NCBI GenBank assembly: GCA_021156085.1
Contig: JAJNBC010000015.1
Location: forward strand, 1-46,113
Length of the DNA stretch: 46,113 nt
Source: Gammaproteobacteria bacterium
GTDB lineage: Bacteria; Pseudomonadota; Gammaproteobacteria; DSM-16500
Direction of reading: 5' to 3'
Position 1 is the first letter of the stretch. Every line of letters begins with the position of its first letter. Shown here piece after piece: positions 25,588 to 34,761 of this stretch. The notes below the pieces were generated by a model. That model worked only from the letters and a program-made list of their open reading frames with translations. It searched no databases and was not told the DNA's origin. Made by a program: the position numbers and the translations under genes.

Positions 25588-26526
25588 CTACCGAGAGGGA
25601 AAGGAAAGGCGAGGAGACGTTCCTCCCTCCCTATCGTTCTTGTGCTCTTCGTGCGGCTGCTTGTGGGCTTCTTGGAGTAGTTTTTCCAAACGCTGGTCGG
25701 CTTCTTGGAGTATTTTTTCCAAGCCGCCATGAGCTGCGACGATTTCACCTAAATGCCCTTCTTGTAGGGCTTGTGTTTCATGGGGGGTAAATATGATTTT
25801 ATTCTTATAGTTTGGGTGAATTATTGCTTGCAATTTTACGGCAGCAGACATTTTAACATCACGGCTTTTAATGTGCCATTTTTCCGTCCCTAAAAAATAA
25901 TTCTCCATAAAATAATAGAGAGATACCAGCCCTAAAAAATTATAATAAAATTGCCATCCTGTGCTTCTGCTCTTCTGGTACGCCCCCAACTGCGAAGCGA
26001 GCTCTTCCCCGGAAAAAACTTGAGAGCCAGAAAGGTGCTTTACTGTCTCTTCACAGGGATGAATACCCAGGGTTTCATCTATAAAAATGTCATTGCAGCA
26101 CTGCCAAAGCTCTGCAAGACGCGGATCTGCCTCAGGCTTTTCTTTCAAATGCTGTGCGGCTTGACGAAAAAGTGTCAAGCTAGAAGCAAGTTTCTTAACA
26201 TCAATAGCCGCGGGTATAAGCTCAGCTACCGGCACCTTTTCCTCCATTAATTGTTTTTTAATTTCTTTCACCATCGTATAATAGCGTTCAAACAATAGAG
26301 GATCCTGCAGATATTCACATGCTTCATCAAAATCAGCGATGCCATACTGGGTGGAGAGGGCGTGCTCTTGGTAGGGCACTAGGCTTCTAAATTGTGGCAA
26401 TACATACCATATCCAATGCCCTGTTTTTCTACCCGCTTTTATTTGTTGTAAAGCTGCATTATAAGTATCGCCTCCCTTAAGACCGCGCTCTTGTACTACA
26501 CGAAAACGCTGTAATTCCTGCTGCAT
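25588..26526 (-). CDS. DUF1810 protein with C-terminal extension
   Basis: 312 aa. Residues 6-125 match DUF1810: FRVVQERG, then YNAALQQIKAGRKTGHWIWY, VLPQF and STQYGI, followed by EACEYLQDPLL. The usual DUF1810 protein is only about 140-150 aa. Here about 160 further residues follow: a helical part with a hydrophobic patch FYYNFLGLVSLYYFMENYFLG (about 203-223) and a charged Gln/Glu/Lys coiled-coil tail. CGGAGGGTGT before the ATG is a strong ribosome binding site. It follows the phosphoesterase gene by 25 bp on the same strand and probably shares its transcript. The biochemical role of DUF1810 is not known to me; the extension suggests a secreted or membrane-associated variant. Confidence 0.8.
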   Translation of the reverse strand: MQQELQRFRVVQERGLKGGDTYNAALQQIKAGRKTGHWIWYVLPQFRSLVPYQEHALSTQYGIADFDEACEYLQDPLLFERYYTMVKEIKKQLMEEKVPVAELIPAAIDVKKLASSLTLFRQAAQHLKEKPEADPRLAELWQCCNDIFIDETLGIHPCEETVKHLSGSQVFSGEELASQLGAYQKSRSTGWQFYYNFLGLVSLYYFMENYFLGTEKWHIKSRDVKMSAAVKLQAIIHPNYKNKIIFTPHETQALQEGHLGEIVAAHGGLEKILQEADQRLEKLLQEAHKQPHEEHKNDREGGTSPRLSFPSR

Positions 26527-26551
26527 ACACCCTCCGTTTTAGGGCTGCTAG

Positions 26552-27946
26552 TTATTGATTTAAACAAACTTGATAAGATTGCCAATCCATATTGTAAATA
26601 CCACACCAATAATACGGTAGCCAATTATGTTGGATAGCAGACTGTGTACTATTGCTTAAGTTATAGTATTTAACATAAGAATTTTCTAATATATTGTCTT
26701 TGGTTAATTGAAGCATGCCGTTTATAACCGAGCAAGATTGACAATCAGGTTGATAGACTGAATTAAAATCATATTCTTTTTTCCATCTTGCTGATTTTCC
26801 TTCATTAATAGGATAAAAATAAGTATGAAAATTAACAAGCTCGAATGTTCGGCTAGCATAAGTAAATACTTTTAAGCCTGGGTTATTTCCATTCATGGGG
26901 CTGATGGATGAAGTAAAACTTACTGGGATAAAACTATTTTGAGCTTTATTAGCAATAAGTTGAAACGCATCTGAATGAATATGCCCTGCTAATATGGCCA
27001 CTACCGTATTCGCATATTGTTGCAGTAATGATAAAAACTGCTTGTTATAACTATCCTGCCAAAACAAAGGAGGCCCTGCTTGTATCAGGCTGGAGAATAA
27101 TTTCAAACTGAGATAAATGTCTACACCGGGGGGAATATGTAAAGCAAGTAATACTTTTTGTTGCCGCTGTTGGGCAGTGCTTAATTGTAATTGCAGCCAT
27201 GCCAGCTGTTCTTCAGCGGCTTGTTGCATGGCAGAGGTGTGATAGAGAGCAGAAAAAAGCACGCTGTTTAACACAATTAAACGCTGATTTTTTTGAGGCA
27301 AAGTAACGGCGTAATAACCACCGTTGGCAAATTCATTTTGAAATTCTTTTTTCGCCGTCTTGTTTTTAATTAAAGCTGAAAAAATAGTACGGAGGTCATG
27401 CAAAAAGAAGCCATGGGGATCCACCTCGTAATTTTGGCCATACGAATCATTATTGCCTAGGGCCGGATAAATATCGGTGATAGGCATAGCTTGATTTAAT
27501 TTATGTGTCAAATATTCAAAATTTCCTCTGACGAAGGCTTGATAGCCGGCAATGGATAAATCGCCAGAATATTTTTGATATTGCTCCCGGAATTTATGAG
27601 CCAGGAAATCACCTAAAATGACCATAAAAGCAGGAGAACAGCGTTGGGTGAGTGTGTTTAATTCTGTAAGCGTGGATTGTAATAAGAAAAAATCTGTATC
27701 TTGATGATAGCTTGTCTCTATTTTGTCAGCATATTTTTCAAAAATATTATCCCATGATGTAGGATCTGTATTGCGTAATTCAGTGAGAATAGGACAAGGA
27801 GTAGAAAATTGATTACAACCGATGAAAGGGTTGAAGTGGATATCAGAAATACTAATAAATTTTTTAGTAGAGGGCGTTTGCGCAAAGACGCTATGAGTGA
27901 CTAATAAGGTTAATATTATGAGCGCATATCTTATTTGCTTTAACAT
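26552..27946 (-). CDS. Secreted acid-sphingomyelinase-like metallophosphoesterase
   Basis: 464 aa from the ATG at 27946. An in-frame start at 28045 would overlap ettA; GGAG before 27946 and the signal peptide MLKQIRYALIILTLLVTHS that begins there decide the choice. Metal-binding motifs of the calcineurin-like fold are complete: Asp35 and His37 (SDIHFNP), Asp113 (LGDFLAH), Asn165/Asn166 (GNND), His270 (ALHIPPG), and His322 and His324 (GHIHSD). The order and spacing resemble acid sphingomyelinase/cyst-type phosphodiesterases, which cleave phosphodiester bonds in lipids or nucleotides outside the cytoplasm. It starts 19 bp after the ettA stop and is likely co-transcribed. The substrate is not readable. 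Confidence 0.85.
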   Translation of the reverse strand: MLKQIRYALIILTLLVTHSVFAQTPSTKKFISISDIHFNPFIGCNQFSTPCPILTELRNTDPTSWDNIFEKYADKIETSYHQDTDFFLLQSTLTELNTLTQRCSPAFMVILGDFLAHKFREQYQKYSGDLSIAGYQAFVRGNFEYLTHKLNQAMPITDIYPALGNNDSYGQNYEVDPHGFFLHDLRTIFSALIKNKTAKKEFQNEFANGGYYAVTLPQKNQRLIVLNSVLFSALYHTSAMQQAAEEQLAWLQLQLSTAQQRQQKVLLALHIPPGVDIYLSLKLFSSLIQAGPPLFWQDSYNKQFLSLLQQYANTVVAILAGHIHSDAFQLIANKAQNSFIPVSFTSSISPMNGNNPGLKVFTYASRTFELVNFHTYFYPINEGKSARWKKEYDFNSVYQPDCQSCSVINGMLQLTKDNILENSYVKYYNLSNSTQSAIQHNWLPYYWCGIYNMDWQSYQVCLNQ

Positions 27947-27965
27947 ACTTTCTCCGAGCGTCTGT

Positions 27966-29639
27966 TCAATGCTCCAACTTTTTATATTTGATCCGATGTG
28001 GCTGTTTAGCTTGCTCACCGAGCCTGCGTAATCTATCTTCTTCATAATCCGTGTAATTACCGCTGAAAAAGGTGACTATACTGTCGCCTTCAAATGCTAA
28101 AATATGCGTGGCAATACGGTCCAAAAACCATCTATCATGTGAAATTACCATAGCGCAACCCGAGAAGCTGAGTAAAGCTTCTTCTAATGCACGTAAAGTT
28201 TCCACATCTAAATCATTGGTAGGTTCATCCAGCAGTAACACATTGCCGCCGCTACTTAATAATTTGGCTAAATGGACACGATTACGTTCGCCACCTGACA
28301 AATCTTGAATAAATTTTTGTTGATCCGTCCCTTTAAAATTAAAACGGCCTACATAAGCACGAGAAGGCATTGAATAGGTGCCAATCATCATTATATCTTG
28401 TCCATTGGAAAGCTCTTGCCATACTGTATTCTTGCTATTTAACGCATCGCGGCTTTGATCGACATACGCAAGCTTAACAGATTCCCCTACTCGCAGGGTT
28501 CCCCTATCCGGTTTTTCTTGGCCCATGATAATTTTAAATAACGTTGATTTTCCCGCGCCATTTGGCCCAATAATACCTACAATAGCGCCTTTAGGAATAT
28601 TAAATTCTAAGTTATCAAATAACAAACGATCACCAAATTCTTTACTTAGATGAGTGGCTTCGATGACAAGATCGCCTAATCGAGGGCCAGGTGGAATATA
28701 AAGTTCTTGCGTTTCGCTGCGTTTTTGGAATTCCTTAGAACTTAATTCGTCAAAGCGTGCTAAACGTGCTTTACTTTTTGCTTGCCGACCTTTGGGATTA
28801 CTACGTACCCATGCCAGTTCTTCTTTCATTGCTTTTTGGTGCGATGTTTGTTCGCGCTCTTCTTGTTCTAAGCGTTTTTCTTTTTGTTCTAACCATGAAG
28901 AATAATTTCCTTCATAAGGAAGCCCTCGGCCACGATCTAATTCCAAGATCCAGCCTGCTACATTATCTAAAAAATAACGATCGTGCGTGACAGCAACAAC
29001 TGTGCCTGGATAATCATGTAAAAATCTTTCTAGCCAAGCGATACTTTCTGCATCTAAATGGTTCGTAGGCTCATCCAACAATAACATATCAGGATTAGAT
29101 AAAAGCAAACGACAAAGCGCAACACGCCTTCGCTCGCCACCTGAAAGCTTGGTGACATCTGCCTCCCACGGCGGTAATCGCAATGCATCGGCGGCGATAT
29201 CTAATTTACGTTCTAATTCCCAGGCCCCAGCGGCATCAATTTGGCTTTGCAATTGGCTTTGTTCATCCAACAATTTATTCATTTCTGTTTCAGTCATCGG
29301 CTCCGCAAAGCGCATGCTAATATCATTAAAGTGTTTAAGTAGGGAAATAGTTTCGGCTACACCCTCCTCTACATTACCCCGGACATTTTTCGCAGGATCG
29401 AGCTGGGGTTCTTGAGGAAGATAACCCACTTTAATGCCAGGTTGCGGACGGGCTTCGCCCATAAATTCTTTATCTATACCCGCCATAATTTTTAATAAGG
29501 TGGATTTTCCGGAGCCATTTAATCCCAAGACACCAATCTTAGCGCCCGGTAGAAACGACAGCCATATATCTTCCAGAATCTTTCGATTGGGGGGAACAAC
29601 TTTGCTAACACCTTGCATGGTATAAATATATTTTGTCAT
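27966..29639 (-). CDS. ettA: Energy-dependent translational throttle protein EttA (ABC-F)
   Basis: 557 aa, the normal EttA length. A cytosolic ABC-F ATPase that binds the ribosomal E site and gates entry into elongation according to the ATP/ADP ratio. Two ATP-binding cassettes are complete: Walker [10 protein letters not shown] at 39-47 and GPNGAGKST in the second half, signature [13 protein letters not shown] and [13 protein letters not shown], and Walker [15 protein letters not shown] and [14 protein letters not shown]. Between them lie the arm and the PtIM linker with the charged stretch [18 protein letters not shown] and [19 protein letters not shown], typical of EttA. The N-terminus [17 protein letters not shown] is diagnostic. 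It leads a probable operon with the phosphoesterase and DUF1810 genes. Confidence 0.95.
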   Translation of the reverse strand: MTKYIYTMQGVSKVVPPNRKILEDIWLSFLPGAKIGVLGLNGSGKSTLLKIMAGIDKEFMGEARPQPGIKVGYLPQEPQLDPAKNVRGNVEEGVAETISLLKHFNDISMRFAEPMTETEMNKLLDEQSQLQSQIDAAGAWELERKLDIAADALRLPPWEADVTKLSGGERRRVALCRLLLSNPDMLLLDEPTNHLDAESIAWLERFLHDYPGTVVAVTHDRYFLDNVAGWILELDRGRGLPYEGNYSSWLEQKEKRLEQEEREQTSHQKAMKEELAWVRSNPKGRQAKSKARLARFDELSSKEFQKRSETQELYIPPGPRLGDLVIEATHLSKEFGDRLLFDNLEFNIPKGAIVGIIGPNGAGKSTLFKIIMGQEKPDRGTLRVGESVKLAYVDQSRDALNSKNTVWQELSNGQDIMMIGTYSMPSRAYVGRFNFKGTDQQKFIQDLSGGERNRVHLAKLLSSGGNVLLLDEPTNDLDVETLRALEEALLSFSGCAMVISHDRWFLDRIATHILAFEGDSIVTFFSGNYTDYEEDRLRRLGEQAKQPHRIKYKKLEH

Positions 29640-29802
29640 AGATATCTTAGTAAGTTAGATTGGCTTGTTGTCATTTTCATTCTCCCTCACCCACCCTGTA
29701 AAAAAACGCATCCGCCTCTCTCACAATGAGGAGAGAGAAAAAAATAGCAACTTTCGCACTAAAAGCGAAGAATCTTTAAAAAAGATTTTTAAAATAGTGT
29801 AT

Positions 29803-29820
29803 GCCTCACTAAGGTGAGGC
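29803..29820 (-). terminator. Hairpin after the 33-aa Lys-rich gene, likely terminator
   Basis: GCCTCAC (29803-29809) pairs with GTGAGGC (29814-29820) around TAAG. On the minus strand it follows the stop of the small gene by 8 bases; the T-rich run comes a little later (about 29776-29798), so termination is likely but not textbook. Confidence 0.55.
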
Positions 29821-29828
29821 TTCACTTC

Positions 29829-29930
29829 TTATTTCCCATTTCGCTTTTCTTTTTTTGCTGCTCTTTTTTCTTTTAGCGATTTTGCTGGTTTTTTCTTGGT
29901 TTCTTTTTTGGTGTCTTTTGATTTACTCAT
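29829..29930 (-). CDS. Small Lys-rich protein, 33 aa
   Basis: MSKSKDTKKETKKKPAKSLK and a similarly basic tail ending NGK. A strong GAGGGAGATC ribosome binding site stands before the ATG, and a hairpin follows the stop. Tiny Lys-rich proteins of this composition are conserved in many gammaproteobacteria without known function. It is probably unfolded and nucleic-acid- or ribosome-associated, but that is inference. It lies between ettA and the 522-codon gene, on the same strand as both. Confidence 0.65.
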   Translation of the reverse strand: MSKSKDTKKETKKKPAKSLKEKRAAKKEKRNGK

Positions 29931-30099
29931 ATAAGTGATCTCCCTCTAAATAAGATAATTAACAACTTAGGTTATATATAAAAATACCCTGTTAAGTCAA
30001 CCTATTACTTATAAGAACCGCAAAATAGAAACAAGCTCTCAATTTTCTAACTTTAAGAGCGCTATTTGAATACCCTTACTGTATTATTTATCCTTTGGT

Positions 30100-31668
30100 C
30101 TAAGCGGAAAAAGAGCGGGGTTGCACCTGCGGCTTAAACCTCTTATCTCCATAAATGTAAACACCCTCCTCATTGATCACTTTTAAAGAACGTAATATGT
30201 TAAACGTTCTATTGTTAAAACCAAAAAAAGTCTTATTTTGGGAATGCGTCAATATCTCTTCCACTGTCCTAATCGCGGGTAAACGAGATTGGCTCCAGCA
30301 ACATTTCTTTAAATCTCTGTTATAAGCTTCAAGGAATGTATTGACCCAGCGGGGGTTCTTAATGCCGGAGTTTTTTTGCTGCTCCGAAGGAGAGAAAGAG
30401 CCAGTATAATAAGAGGAACTGTAATAAGGGCTCATATCTAGATTTAAGACCGGCGAAAATCGATTAGCCTTGCCCTTAAGATTTTCTGCTATGCTCGCAT
30501 CTACGCTTCCATGGCACATTTCATTGCCGGGCGGCGTATGAGGATCAGAGCAAGTTGTCGTAGCGGTGATAAGGGATTTGTGGGTGGTACGTAATGCATG
30601 TTCCTGTCCGAAGTGGCATTTAATTCCATAGGCAGCACACAGTTTCCTAATAGAAAGCAGTTTTTGTTGGATAACAGGATTATTATTTTGGTAAAAGGGT
30701 AATTCAATACATTTTATTTGGCTATACCTAGAGGAGTGCTGCAATTGAAGTAAAAACTCTAGCCCTGCTTGTATTCCATCCAGTAAAGCATTCTCTAGGA
30801 TATTTATTGGAATGGATCCTCTAAAAAAACCTAGCCCGTATTTGAGAAATTTAAAGTTTATCAAGTCATTATTTCGGCTCGCTTCGCTATTTAAAGCCAT
30901 AGCACATAACACTATATCTTGAGCGACTATATCTTTATAGGCATGTGTATCAAAATAATATGGCTTGCCATAGGCTGTCACAGATAAATATCTTTTGGAA
31001 TCTTGAGCGCAGTCTGCGGGTGAGGCTTTTTCTTGCCCAGTAATGTGGGAGAAAATAACATCATCATATCTTCCCTTAGGCAAAGCACCCTCTTCTTCTT
31101 TTGCTATTAAAACCAATCTTCCAGAATTATACGGCTGTTGAAATTGCAATCCGGAAAGATGGCAAACATACACAGGATCAGTTTGCTCGGTAAGCTTAGA
31201 TCCTCGAGGGTAACCTCCATAGTGGGTAGTAGTATCTTTTCCGACTATAATACAGTGCCTGGCAAGATCTTTAAGAGTATAAAGGAGGTCGGGTGTGAGG
31301 TTAGAGGTCTCTTCTTCTTTATTTTCCTTGGCTGGTTCTGCGTTCTGTACACCGGGATCTGCTGGCGGGGAAGGGGCTGCTTCTTTTTTTATTCCATAAT
31401 TTTCGAAATTAATGACCCCTGTCACATTCCGCGATTCATTTCGGGTAATCATTAACAATTCTAACAAAGTTAGGGTGTTTCCTTCTAATGTGATAGTGTA
31501 GCAAGGTACTTTAGATTTGTCGGAAAATATCTCGAATTTTAATCCTTTAAGAGCGGGTCCTATCTGCTTCTCTAAGACGTGGAGAACCCACTCAGGAGCA
31601 TGTATGCTTACCTCGGCATCCTCTTCTGGCTTCCACTCTTGGCCACTTCTTAAATAAATCTTAGGCAT
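30100..31668 (-). CDS. Unknown effector-like protein, coupled to the rhlE-like gene
   Basis: 522 aa, soluble, no signal peptide. Residues 1-95 are a mixed alpha/beta domain. Residues 96-125 are a Pro/Glu linker. The larger C-terminal part contains several Cys and His and motifs such as SVTAYGKPYYFDTHAYKDIV, TTTCSDPHTPPGNEMCHGSV and AENLKGKANRFSPVLNLDMS, which look like a conserved catalytic or nucleotide-binding core I cannot name. A His/Asp-rich loop (CSDPHTPPGNE) is a candidate active site. The start codon overlaps the helicase stop (ATGCCTAA) and AAAGGAT precedes it, so translation should be coupled to the helicase gene. Function unknown; effector status is inferred from style and setting. 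Confidence 0.75.
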   Translation of the reverse strand: MPKIYLRSGQEWKPEEDAEVSIHAPEWVLHVLEKQIGPALKGLKFEIFSDKSKVPCYTITLEGNTLTLLELLMITRNESRNVTGVINFENYGIKKEAAPSPPADPGVQNAEPAKENKEEETSNLTPDLLYTLKDLARHCIIVGKDTTTHYGGYPRGSKLTEQTDPVYVCHLSGLQFQQPYNSGRLVLIAKEEEGALPKGRYDDVIFSHITGQEKASPADCAQDSKRYLSVTAYGKPYYFDTHAYKDIVAQDIVLCAMALNSEASRNNDLINFKFLKYGLGFFRGSIPINILENALLDGIQAGLEFLLQLQHSSRYSQIKCIELPFYQNNNPVIQQKLLSIRKLCAAYGIKCHFGQEHALRTTHKSLITATTTCSDPHTPPGNEMCHGSVDASIAENLKGKANRFSPVLNLDMSPYYSSSYYTGSFSPSEQQKNSGIKNPRWVNTFLEAYNRDLKKCCWSQSRLPAIRTVEEILTHSQNKTFFGFNNRTFNILRSLKVINEEGVYIYGDKRFKPQVQPRSFSA

Positions 31669-33343
31669 ATTTTTTATCCTTTTTCTTAGTTTGAGCTAGT
31701 GTTTTAAAACGATCGTTTTTGAATGGACTGCTTTTGGTTTTCGCGCCCCAGTTGTTGGTACTTTTAGGTTTAATATTAGTATTTCTGAAATTTTCCTTTC
31801 TAGGGTTTTCACTTTTGAAAACATTTTTTCTTGCATGTCCGGTGTCATCCCCTCTCAACCGATTTTTTCTCGAATTTTCACCGCTTCTACTTGTGTCATT
31901 CTTACTATCTCGGTTTCTCCAATTTTCGCTTCGAGCATATTCATTTTTGGAATTACCGCTTCGAGAAGTTTCGCGGCGCATAGGATCCTTTCTAAAATTA
32001 AGTTTTTTTGCACTTTCACTCCTAGCACTATCAGCATTTCTAAAACCGCTCTTTTTTACCTCTTTGCTTTTGTGGTTCCAACTGTTGCCTTTCATCTCTT
32101 TCTTTTTCGATCTGTTATCTCTAGATCCACTGCTATTATCACTTGGCTGACGGCTCCCTCCCCCCCTGCGGTTACGTTTTTTCTTGGTTGCATTAAAATT
32201 GAAGCTCTTGCTTGCTTCTAAACCCGCTACTGTGCTTAATATAATTTTTTCGCCAATATACCGTTCAATGCCTTGTAAGTGACGACCATCATCAGGTAAA
32301 GCAAATGAAATAGCAGTACCGGATTTACCGGCACGGCCAGTACGTCCGATGCGATGCACATAATCTTCATGAAACTTAGGTAAATCAAAATTAATGACAT
32401 GCGTCACGTCACTGATATCAATTCCACGGGCTGCTACGTCAGTTGCAATTAAGAATTGAATTTTTCCTCGACGCATCGCCTCAACCGTGCGATTACGCAC
32501 ATTTTGTTTTAAATCGCCATGCAAGGCAGCAACGGCATGGCCTTCACTTTGTAATTGTTTAGTTAATTTGTCCACGCTGACTTTGGTCGCGGAAAAAATA
32601 ATGGCCTTAAAGAGGTGGCCATCTTTGATAAAATGTTGTAGCAGGCGTAGCTTATGTTGCACATTATCCGCCATATATAATTCTTGTTTGATTTTAATAG
32701 GCGACATTTTTTCATTGGATAAATTAATACGCACAGGATTTTTCAAAAGTTGTTTAATAATGTGGTTTAATTTATCATCCACTGTCGCACTAAATAATAA
32801 AGTTTGACGAGTAGCCGGCATGGTTTTTGCAATTTGTTTCACATCATCAATAAAACCCATATCTAACATGCGATCTGCCTCATCCAAGATAAACATTTCG
32901 ATATGAGATAAATCCAGGCGACGATTGCTCATGTGGTCTAAGAGCCGGCCGGGTGTGGCAACAATAATATCGACAGGACGAGCCAACCCTTTGAGTTGCT
33001 GACGATAAGGCATCCCCCCCACCAAGCTCACCATATTGAATCGCATAAATTTTCCATATTTAGCAATGGCATCCATAATTTGGGTCGCTAATTCACGTGT
33101 GGGCGTTAAAATTAAAACGCGCGGCTTTAAACTTCCCGTCTTTGTTTTACTTAAAAGATGCAATGCAGGAAGAACAAATGCCGCTGTTTTACCCGTTCCC
33201 GTTTGTGCTGAGGCAACCAAATCTTTACCACTTAAAATATCGGGAATCGAACGCGATTGAATAGGAGTGGGCGTCGTATAACCACACGTCTGTAACCCTT
33301 TTGAAATGTTGGGATTTAAATTTAATTCTGTAAATGACATCAT
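31661..33343 (-). CDS. ATP-dependent RNA helicase, DEAD-box, RhlE-like
   Basis: 560 aa. Unwinds RNA duplexes, with roles in ribosome assembly and cold adaptation. The motifs are in order: Q motif near 20-30 (GYTTPTPIQ), AQTGTGKT 46-53, PTRELA 81-86, DEAD 154-157, SAT 185-187, and HRIGRTGR 330-337. After the core (about 1-375) comes a long basic Arg/Asn/Ser/Lys-rich tail with repeats such as NSGSRDNRSKKKE and KNEYARSENWRNRDSK, as in RhlE/SrmB-type enzymes, for RNA binding. AGAGGAAAG before the start fits either of two adjacent Met codons. The tail encodes plus-strand shadow ORFs only. Confidence 0.92.
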   Translation of the reverse strand: MMSFTELNLNPNISKGLQTCGYTTPTPIQSRSIPDILSGKDLVASAQTGTGKTAAFVLPALHLLSKTKTGSLKPRVLILTPTRELATQIMDAIAKYGKFMRFNMVSLVGGMPYRQQLKGLARPVDIIVATPGRLLDHMSNRRLDLSHIEMFILDEADRMLDMGFIDDVKQIAKTMPATRQTLLFSATVDDKLNHIIKQLLKNPVRINLSNEKMSPIKIKQELYMADNVQHKLRLLQHFIKDGHLFKAIIFSATKVSVDKLTKQLQSEGHAVAALHGDLKQNVRNRTVEAMRRGKIQFLIATDVAARGIDISDVTHVINFDLPKFHEDYVHRIGRTGRAGKSGTAISFALPDDGRHLQGIERYIGEKIILSTVAGLEASKSFNFNATKKKRNRRGGGSRQPSDNSSGSRDNRSKKKEMKGNSWNHKSKEVKKSGFRNADSARSESAKKLNFRKDPMRRETSRSGNSKNEYARSENWRNRDSKNDTSRSGENSRKNRLRGDDTGHARKNVFKSENPRKENFRNTNIKPKSTNNWGAKTKSSPFKNDRFKTLAQTKKKDKKYA

Positions 33344-33729
33344 CGTATTACTTTCCTCTAAAATTGATGCAAGCTATACAACACTGCATTTCATTCTTTA
33401 TTAATTAAAGAGGAAATGAGCTTGGATTAGCTGGCGCTTAATGGGATCATCGCCAACGTAAACCTCACTCGTAAACACATCTTAATGCATTGGTAATGAT
33501 TAACTAAAAACTTTTACAGCGCACATCATGCCAGCCTGCTCAGAAAATAGCAAGTATTAAAGTGCGAGGCCGGGGAGAAGGAATTGCTAAAGAAACCTAA
33601 CCTGATGAAAAGGATAATATAAAGAATTCTTGCTAATACCTACAAAAATCAGCAACAATACTCCTCATATTGTACTTTTTTTTATCTTATGGTAGGCTGC
33701 CACCATTTAAAATTTAACAAGGAGATAAA
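33344..33729. other. Intergenic region, 386 bp, between divergent genes
   Basis: Between the helicase gene (minus) and the 33730 gene (plus). No ORF with a ribosome binding site, RNA gene or repeat seen. The helicase side may hold a long 5' leader, as is common for cold-induced RNA helicases, but no element was recognised. Confidence 0.4.
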
Positions 33730-34689
33730 ATGCTTAATAGAATCACCCACGTCATGTTTCTTGGAGAATATACCAATGAAGGCGGCCAGACATTTCAGGC
33801 TAGAACTCAAAATTATTCTAACCCCCAGCGGCAAGCAGGGGTGCTTTATTTTGTTAAGAATACATCTAAGAACAAGCTGTATTTTAATACTCAATGGCCT
33901 GTTGAATATAGCCACTATGATGAGGAGCCCAACACGTGGCCCTTTTTTCTACCCACCGACGGGGGCTCTCTTGACTTTTGCGAGTTGCAGCCCAATAAAT
34001 TAGTGAAAATCTCAAAGCTTTCCCCAGAGACTTCCTCTGAAATACAGCACTATGCGACACAGATGGAAAACTATCTCGAAGACACCCTGCTAACAATAGA
34101 AAGGAAGAGACTAGACGGCCCGCGCGCTCTCATATTTACTTCAGAAGAAGAACAACGCCTCACCCAGCTTTTTGGGGCAGCTATATTGGATAATATTAAA
34201 AAATTAAAAGAAGTGGTATGGTCGTTGTCAAAGCAGGATTCGCAAGATAAAGATGAGCTTGTAGCATTCATCATGTCATTAAAAGCTACATCTAATGACC
34301 CAGAGGAAATGGGAGATATTGCAGCTAAAGCAGAAGAGTTGAAAAGATGGTTTGCTCTGGAAGGTAATGACAAAGAATTAATAAAAAAGAGGCAGATAGC
34401 CCGTTTAATCAGCGCTATCTTAGCAGCGGTAGCCGCTGCGGTGGCTGGGTTTAAAGCAGGCGCAGCTTTAGGTGCCATGGTGGGAGCGGGTGCGGCTTCT
34501 GTGCCAAGTGCCCTGATTGGAGGTTGCGTGGGCGGCACCTTGGGTATAGGTTTAGGATTGTTTGGGGGTTATAAATTAGGAAATGGCTTAGTTAATCGCG
34601 TTAGCAAACGCTGTGCGACAGAAGATTATTCAGCTAACATAGCCGCTGTCATGCAAAAAAAACTACAGCAGGACCGGCGTACGGGGTAA
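33730..34689 (+). CDS. Unknown protein with C-terminal glycine-zipper membrane segment
   Basis: 319 aa. Residues 1-100 are a mixed alpha/beta N-terminal domain with aromatic residues, 100-215 are charged and helical, and 220-300 are Gly/Ala-rich and hydrophobic, with the glycine-zipper pattern GAALGAMVGAG and GGCVGGTLGIGLGLFGG, typical of membrane-inserting or oligomerising hairpins. The tail is basic. AAGGAGATAAA gives a strong ribosome binding site. No signal peptide. A secreted effector is plausible, as with the other hairpin proteins in this window, but the family is unknown to me. Confidence 0.75.
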   Translation: MLNRITHVMFLGEYTNEGGQTFQARTQNYSNPQRQAGVLYFVKNTSKNKLYFNTQWPVEYSHYDEEPNTWPFFLPTDGGSLDFCELQPNKLVKISKLSPETSSEIQHYATQMENYLEDTLLTIERKRLDGPRALIFTSEEEQRLTQLFGAAILDNIKKLKEVVWSLSKQDSQDKDELVAFIMSLKATSNDPEEMGDIAAKAEELKRWFALEGNDKELIKKRQIARLISAILAAVAAAVAGFKAGAALGAMVGAGAASVPSALIGGCVGGTLGIGLGLFGGYKLGNGLVNRVSKRCATEDYSANIAAVMQKKLQQDRRTG

Positions 34690-34698
34690 AATTTGCAA

Positions 34699-34721
34699 TT
34701 TTAGCAGCCGCGGTGCTAAAA
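34699..34721. other. Intergenic hairpin between the 319-aa gene and the permease gene
   Basis: TTTTAGCA (34699-34706) pairs perfectly with TGCTAAAA (34714-34721), loop GCCGCGG. It lies 9 bases after the 319-aa stop and 40 before the permease start. No T-run follows, so Rho-independent termination is doubtful; it could be a processing site or attenuator. Confidence 0.55.
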
Positions 34722-34761
34722 TGCGCAAAAAAATAGAACCAAGCAGGAAAAGGCCTTTTGA

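Larger units (their letters stand above)
29640..30099. other. 460-bp gap containing only the 33-aa gene
   Basis: Apart from the small gene and its hairpin, I see a second inverted repeat of CTCTCTC and GAGAGAG (about 29717-29738), which may terminate transcription or cap the ettA leader. No other ORF with a ribosome binding site, RNA gene or repeat. Confidence 0.45.

Noticed and set aside
31719..32221. Two hydrophobic plus-strand ORFs of 143 and 128 codons
   Set aside because: They mirror the basic Arg/Ser/Asn-rich tail of the helicase; hydrophobic character arises from the complement of basic codons.
34071..34538. 155-codon minus-strand ORF
   Set aside because: Complement of the glycine-zipper gene, which has a strong ribosome binding site and coherent domain plan on the plus strand.
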